Assembly: GCF_011046555.1 (NCBI RefSeq)
Contig: NZ_CP049246.1
Span: forward strand, 1,798,001 to 1,862,000
Reading direction: 5' to 3'
From: Sphingobacterium lactis
GTDB lineage: Bacteria; Bacteroidota; Bacteroidia; Sphingobacteriales; Sphingobacteriaceae
Length of the DNA stretch: 64,000 nt
The notes beneath the pieces are model-generated. The model did not search any database, was not told the DNA's origin, and was given only the letters and a program-made list of their open reading frames with translations. Made by a program: the position numbers and the translations under genes. Each line of letters starts with the position of its first letter. Position 1 is the first letter of the stretch. This document shows, one piece after another, positions 59,882 through 64,000 of this stretch.

Positions 59882-62494
59882 TTACCCCAAGCTTGCCAGG
59901 CTTTCTTCCAAGATTTGGATCTTCGCCTCGGCATCTGCTTTTTTATTCTTTTCGTTTTCAACGATCTCCGGTTTTGCATTCTGCACAAAACGCTCGTTCG
60001 AAAGCTTCTTATCTACCGATGTCAGGAAGCCTTTAAGGTATTCGATTTCCTTACCGATACGTTCTTTCTCGGCATCTACATCGATGTTGTTCTCAAGCGC
60101 CACATAACACTCGTCCTTGCCCGCTAAGAAACTAACCGCTCCGGAAACTTTTTCCTTTACGAACGTCAGCTCTTCAATATTCGCTAGCTTGATGATGCTA
60201 TCCTGATATTTACTGTAGTCGATATTGGTTGCATTGATGGCTAACGGCAAGGCTACTTTTGGTGAAATACCCTTTGAGTTGCGGATGTTACGAACCTCGG
60301 AGATAACCTGCTGCACAATTGTGAATTCCTTGATGCACTTTTCATCGTATGGCTGCACCGTAGGGAAATCTGCAACGATGATACAGTCGTTTTCTTCACG
60401 TCCGAACAGCTCATCGTGCCACAACTCTTCCGTTAGGAAAGGCATGAATGGATGTGCGAGTTTCAAAACTTTCTGGAATAATCCTTTTACGGTTTCCAAC
60501 GTTTCCTTCTCGATAGGGGTCTGATAGGCTGGTTTAACCAGTTCCAAATACCAAGAACAGAAGTCATCCCAGATCAACTTATAGGTTGCCATCAGGGCAT
60601 CCGAAAGCCTATAGTTTGCGAAGTGCTCATCGATTTCTGCTACGGCTTGGTTGAAACGGTTTTCAAACCATTCCGCGGACATTTTTTGCGCATCCGTTGC
60701 CGGTGCATTGCTAGTTTCCCATCCTTTTACCAAGCGGAACGCATTCCAGATCTTATTTGCAAAATTTCGACCCTGTTCGCAGTAGGAAACATCGAACATC
60801 AGGTCATTTCCTGCAGGGGAGGATAGGAGCATACCAACGCGTACACCATCCGTTCCGTACTGTTCCATCAGTTCGATAGGATCCGGGGAGTTCCCCAATG
60901 ATTTTGACATCTTGCGACCCAACTTATCACGAACGATCCCCGTTAGGTACACGTTGCGGAAAGGAGGTTTTTGTGTATAATCATGACCCATGATGATCAT
61001 GCGTGCCACCCAGAAGAATAAAATTTCTGGAGCGGTCACCAAATCATTGGTTGGGTAATAGTATTGGAAATCTGGGTTTTCAGGGTTGCGGACTCCATCA
61101 AAAACCGACATCGGCCATAAACCGGAGGAGAACCAAGTATCCAATACGTCGTCCTCTTGGCGGATTCCTGCTGTGGATTTGCCCTGTTGTTCAAAATCAG
61201 CAACCGCTTCGCTTTCCGTTTTGGCAACTACCCACTCATTCTTGTCGTTGAACCACGCTGGAATACGCTGTCCCCACCATAACTGACGGGAAATACACCA
61301 ATCCTTCACATTTTCCATCCAATGTTTATAGGATGCGAAGAACTTCTCAGGAATAAGTTTAATGGTGCCATCTTCTACATATTCCAATGCTGGCTTCGCT
61401 AGGGTGTCCATTTTCAGGAACCATTGCATAGAGAGTTTGGGCTCGATAGCGGCATTTGTTCTTTCGGAAAATCCGACCTGAGATTTGTAGTCCTCGATTT
61501 TTTCGATCTGGCCAGCCTCCTCCAGAAGAACAGCGATTTTCTTGCGTGCTGCAAAACGATCTTCTCCAATGAGGATCTGTGCCTTTTCGTTCAAGGAACC
61601 GTCATCGTTTAGGATGTCGATTACTTCGAGGTTATGTTTTTGTCCGAGTTCGTAGTCATTTAGATCGTGTGCCGGTGTCACCTTTAAACAGCCCGTTCCA
61701 AATTCCATTTCTACATATTCATCTTGGATAATCGGAATCTCCCGATTGATCAAAGGTACGAGTACTGTTTTTCCCTGAAGATGCTTGTAGCGTTCGTCCA
61801 ACGGATTGATACAGATGGCGGAGTCCGCCATGATGGTTTCCGGACGTGTAGTCGCTATGATGACATGCTCATCGCTATCCTTGATCTTGTAACGGATATA
61901 GTATAGCTTCTGGTTCACTTCCTTACGGATTACCTCCTCATCGGAAAGGGCTGTTTTTCCCTGTGGGTCCCAGTTCACCATACGGATACCCCGGTAGATG
62001 TATCCATCTTTATAGAACTTGATAAATGTATCGATCACGGCTTCGGAAAGATCTGGGTCCATGGTGAACTTCGTTCTATCCCAATCGCAGGAAGCACCCA
62101 GTTTTTCAAGTTGCTTCAGGATGATACCACCGTATTTTTCCTTCCATTCCCAAGCATAGGTCAGGAATTCCTCACGTGTGATGGACGATTTCTCGATACC
62201 TTTTTCTTTAAGCATAGCGACGACTTTGGCTTCGGTAGCGATGGATGCGTGGTCTGTACCCGGAACCCAGCATGCGTTTTTACCCTGCATACGGGCACGG
62301 CGGATCAAGACATCCTGAATCGTGTTGTTCAACATGTGTCCCATGTGCAATACCCCTGTCACGTTCGGTGGAGGCATTACAATGGTGTATGGCTCACGCT
62401 CATCTGGTGTGGAACGGAAGAAACCCTGCTCCATCCAGTAGGAATACCATTTCTCTTCAGCTTCTTTTGGATTGTAAGTTTTTGCTATGCTCAT
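59882..62494 (-). CDS. valS: Valyl-tRNA synthetase
   Basis: 870 residues from the ATG at 62494 (MSIAKTYNPKEAE); a start four codons upstream is possible but closer to the promoter. Class I synthetase: HIGH-type HMGH at 50-53 following PPPNVTGVLH, an editing CP1 domain (about 200-400), KMSKS near residue 530, the anticodon-binding helical domain, and a C-terminal coiled-coil tRNA-binding arm (last 65 residues). No leader-peptide or T-box-like structure is seen upstream. Confidence 0.97.
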   Translation of the reverse strand: MSIAKTYNPKEAEEKWYSYWMEQGFFRSTPDEREPYTIVMPPPNVTGVLHMGHMLNNTIQDVLIRRARMQGKNACWVPGTDHASIATEAKVVAMLKEKGIEKSSITREEFLTYAWEWKEKYGGIILKQLEKLGASCDWDRTKFTMDPDLSEAVIDTFIKFYKDGYIYRGIRMVNWDPQGKTALSDEEVIRKEVNQKLYYIRYKIKDSDEHVIIATTRPETIMADSAICINPLDERYKHLQGKTVLVPLINREIPIIQDEYVEMEFGTGCLKVTPAHDLNDYELGQKHNLEVIDILNDDGSLNEKAQILIGEDRFAARKKIAVLLEEAGQIEKIEDYKSQVGFSERTNAAIEPKLSMQWFLKMDTLAKPALEYVEDGTIKLIPEKFFASYKHWMENVKDWCISRQLWWGQRIPAWFNDKNEWVVAKTESEAVADFEQQGKSTAGIRQEDDVLDTWFSSGLWPMSVFDGVRNPENPDFQYYYPTNDLVTAPEILFFWVARMIIMGHDYTQKPPFRNVYLTGIVRDKLGRKMSKSLGNSPDPIELMEQYGTDGVRVGMLLSSPAGNDLMFDVSYCEQGRNFANKIWNAFRLVKGWETSNAPATDAQKMSAEWFENRFNQAVAEIDEHFANYRLSDALMATYKLIWDDFCSWYLELVKPAYQTPIEKETLETVKGLFQKVLKLAHPFMPFLTEELWHDELFGREENDCIIVADFPTVQPYDEKCIKEFTIVQQVISEVRNIRNSKGISPKVALPLAINATNIDYSKYQDSIIKLANIEELTFVKEKVSGAVSFLAGKDECYVALENNIDVDAEKERIGKEIEYLKGFLTSVDKKLSNERFVQNAKPEIVENEKNKKADAEAKIQILEESLASLG

Positions 62495-62520
62495 TGTATA
62501 AATCAATTCTAAAAGGAGTA

Positions 62521-62528
62521 CAAAAATA
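62521..62528 (-). promoter_or_regulatory. -7 element (TATTTTTG) for valS
   Basis: Minus-strand TATTTTTG fits TAnnTTTG, 26 bp before the valS ATG at 62494. No clear -33 TTTG. Confidence 0.45.
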
Positions 62529-62634
62529 CGGATTTATAGGCTTAAATCCCATTGGTCGAACCTAAATAAAATGGCAATAGTTAAAACAATGCTAAATATT
62601 GGTTAAGAAGCTGTTAACAATGTCGAATTAACCG

Positions 62635-62642
62635 TAAATTTG
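62635..62642 (+). promoter_or_regulatory. -7 element (TAAATTTG) for the LTA-synthase-family gene
   Basis: TAAATTTG fits TAnnTTTG, 23 bp before the ATG at 62666. No good -33 element at 19-21 bp. Confidence 0.45.
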
Positions 62643-62665
62643 CCGGATTAAACGAATAGAATAGT

Positions 62666-64000
62666 ATGCGGGCTGCACTAAAGGACCTGAGAGGCTTTAT
62701 TTATTACTTTTGCTTCTGGTTGGTTCCGAGTCTTTTGGATCGGATAATTTTTTTAATTTCCTATGTGGAGAAGGTTCAAGATGCGTCATTCAGCGATATC
62801 TTCCGAATCTTTTTTGCCGGTTTTGCCTTGGATCTTTCCATGGCCTCGTATATCTGTGTGCTTCCTTTTCTAGCCTATTGCATTTTGGGGCTATTGCCAA
62901 AAACGGATTTTAAACGAAAAGCACTCAATTGGTATACCCTGATTTTTATAATTGTATTTTTCATCGTCAGCTTCGCCAATGTCAATATCTATCGGGAATG
63001 GGGCGATAAGATTTCCAAACGTGCATTGGAGCCTCTCGGACAAGACCCATTGGGGGCCTTTTCTACGGTTGGTTCAACACCGGTCATTGTTCCGATTTTG
63101 GGGGTACTGCTATTTTCTGCAGCTACGTATTGGCTATATCTTAAATTATTTAGGAAGGTATCCTTTCCCCAACAAAGGTCGAAAATATGGTTCATATCCC
63201 TTTTTCTACTAGGTGGAGTGATCCTGTTCAGTTTTATCCGTGGGGGATATGGCAGGGCACCATTGAATCCGAGTCGGGCTTATTTTTCGGCAAATTCCTT
63301 TTTTAACCATGCCGCTGTGAATACCCACTACGCCTTGCTTCGCGAATTCTTTACCCGCAATCAGCGGCAGCGGTCTCCATATCATTATTTTAATGATAAG
63401 AAAGCAATCAGTGAGTTGATGGACCCTATTTTTGAACATCGTCCAGAAGCTACCGTCAATGTGCTGACTACCCCAAGACCCAATGTGGTCCTGATCGTTG
63501 TCGAAAGTTTCGTCGCGCAATTGATTGAATCGATGGGTGGAGATAAAGGAATAGCGCCCCATTTTGAATCGTTGATTCAAGAAGGCGTGTTTTTCAATCA
63601 GATTTATGCTGCATCGGACCGGTCGGATAAAGGTATTGTCGGCATTTTCAGTGCTTTCCCTGCGCAAGGCCCGGAAAGTATCATCAAGTATATCGATAAG
63701 CACGAGAAAATGCCCGGTATTGGTCAGGAATTTAAAGCCGCGGGCTACCATACCTCATTCTATCACGGTGGGCAGAGTGAATTTTACAACATGAAGTCCT
63801 ATATGCTAACTCATGGTGTGGAAAGGGTAGTGGACAACATCGACTTCAATCCTCTGGAACCCCGCACGTCCTGGGGTGTTTATGATCATATCGTATTCAA
63901 TCGGATGATTAAGGATCTGCAAAAAGAAAAGCAACCTTTCTTCACCAGTATGTTTACCTTGGTTAACCATGAACCCTTTGAGTTAAAGGATAACTATCAA
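62666..64000 (+). CDS. LTA synthase family (sulfatase-fold) protein, 3' part outside window
   Basis: ATG at 62666, open to the window end: 445 residues seen, no stop. About five N-terminal membrane segments (residues 10-190), then an extracytoplasmic alkaline-phosphatase/sulfatase-fold domain starting at PRPNVVLIVVESF near 270. The nucleophile region is in AASDRSDKGIVGIFSAFPAQG, and FYHGGQSEFYNMKSYM matches the GGxxxFxNM stretch of LtaS-like enzymes. Gram-negative members transfer phosphoglycerol or phosphoethanolamine to envelope glycans. Exact substrate unknown. Confidence 0.9.
   Translation, partial: MRAALKDLRGFIYYFCFWLVPSLLDRIIFLISYVEKVQDASFSDIFRIFFAGFALDLSMASYICVLPFLAYCILGLLPKTDFKRKALNWYTLIFIIVFFIVSFANVNIYREWGDKISKRALEPLGQDPLGAFSTVGSTPVIVPILGVLLFSAATYWLYLKLFRKVSFPQQRSKIWFISLFLLGGVILFSFIRGGYGRAPLNPSRAYFSANSFFNHAAVNTHYALLREFFTRNQRQRSPYHYFNDKKAISELMDPIFEHRPEATVNVLTTPRPNVVLIVVESFVAQLIESMGGDKGIAPHFESLIQEGVFFNQIYAASDRSDKGIVGIFSAFPAQGPESIIKYIDKHEKMPGIGQEFKAAGYHTSFYHGGQSEFYNMKSYMLTHGVERVVDNIDFNPLEPRTSWGVYDHIVFNRMIKDLQKEKQPFFTSMFTLVNHEPFELKDNYQ

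Noticed and set aside
62495-62600. T-box or leader attenuator upstream of valS
   Set aside because: The spacer is short, has a plain promoter-like element and shows neither Val-rich leader codons nor a terminator hairpin.

Overview
The window looks like chromosomal DNA of a Bacteroidota bacterium, most likely Sphingobacteriales (Sphingobacterium/Pedobacter lineage). The signs are TAnnTTTG-type -7 promoter elements in front of many genes, a SusC/SusD pair, a RemB-like outer-membrane protein, a fused alpha/beta 2-oxoacid dehydrogenase E1, a GH125 mannosidase and an AT-biased intergenic background with weak Shine-Dalgarno sites. The genus is an inference. I saw no rRNA, tRNA or CRISPR array.

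Layout. 0-3 kb: an unrecognised partial gene and a fused E1 gene. 3-8.5 kb: a minus-strand aromatic amino acid operon (pheA, DAHP synthase-chorismate mutase, aroA, aroC, ROK-type kinase). It starts from a consensus promoter and passes through a classical attenuator with a 21-residue leader peptide in which nine residues are Phe, Tyr or Trp. 8.9-11.3 kb: a translationally coupled transporter/IMPACT/nucleoside phosphorylase operon. 11.3-17 kb: the cell-shape operon mreB-mreC-mreD-mrdA-rodA. 17-25.4 kb: M1 peptidase, PolX, NDH-2, a MarR-FNR-ferredoxin operon and an acyl-ACP desaturase. 25.5-32 kb: sufS-sufE, murI, GH125, RemB-like protein, aroQ. 32-37 kb: SusC/SusD uptake pair. 37-40.7 kb: Bcr/CflA exporter, lgt, M42 peptidase, DUF3467 protein.

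Accessory regions. 40.7-42.5 kb holds a complete IS3-family element with TG...CA ends and a 3-bp target duplication, inserted at the foot of a repeat-rich hairpin. 46.7-50.8 kb is an AT-rich, probably acquired island: two overlapping luciferase-like monooxygenase genes, a lipoprotein and a MazEF module, separated by noncoding stretches that carry reading-frame relics. 51.2-51.4 kb is a 73-bp tandem repeat. 52.2-58.4 kb is a TetR-regulated RND efflux operon with two matching operators. 58.5-64 kb: HdeD-like protein, PepSY-like lipoprotein, valS and the start of an LTA-synthase-family gene.

Genes that plausibly work together: the attenuator senses aromatic aminoacyl-tRNA supply for the pheA-aroC operon (aroQ lies elsewhere in the window); FNR and ferredoxin may deliver NADPH electrons to the neighbouring desaturase; PBP2, RodA and MreBCD form the elongasome. 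The best-supported unusual finding is the aromatic leader-peptide attenuator, since promoter, leader ORF, antiterminator and terminator can all be read at base resolution.
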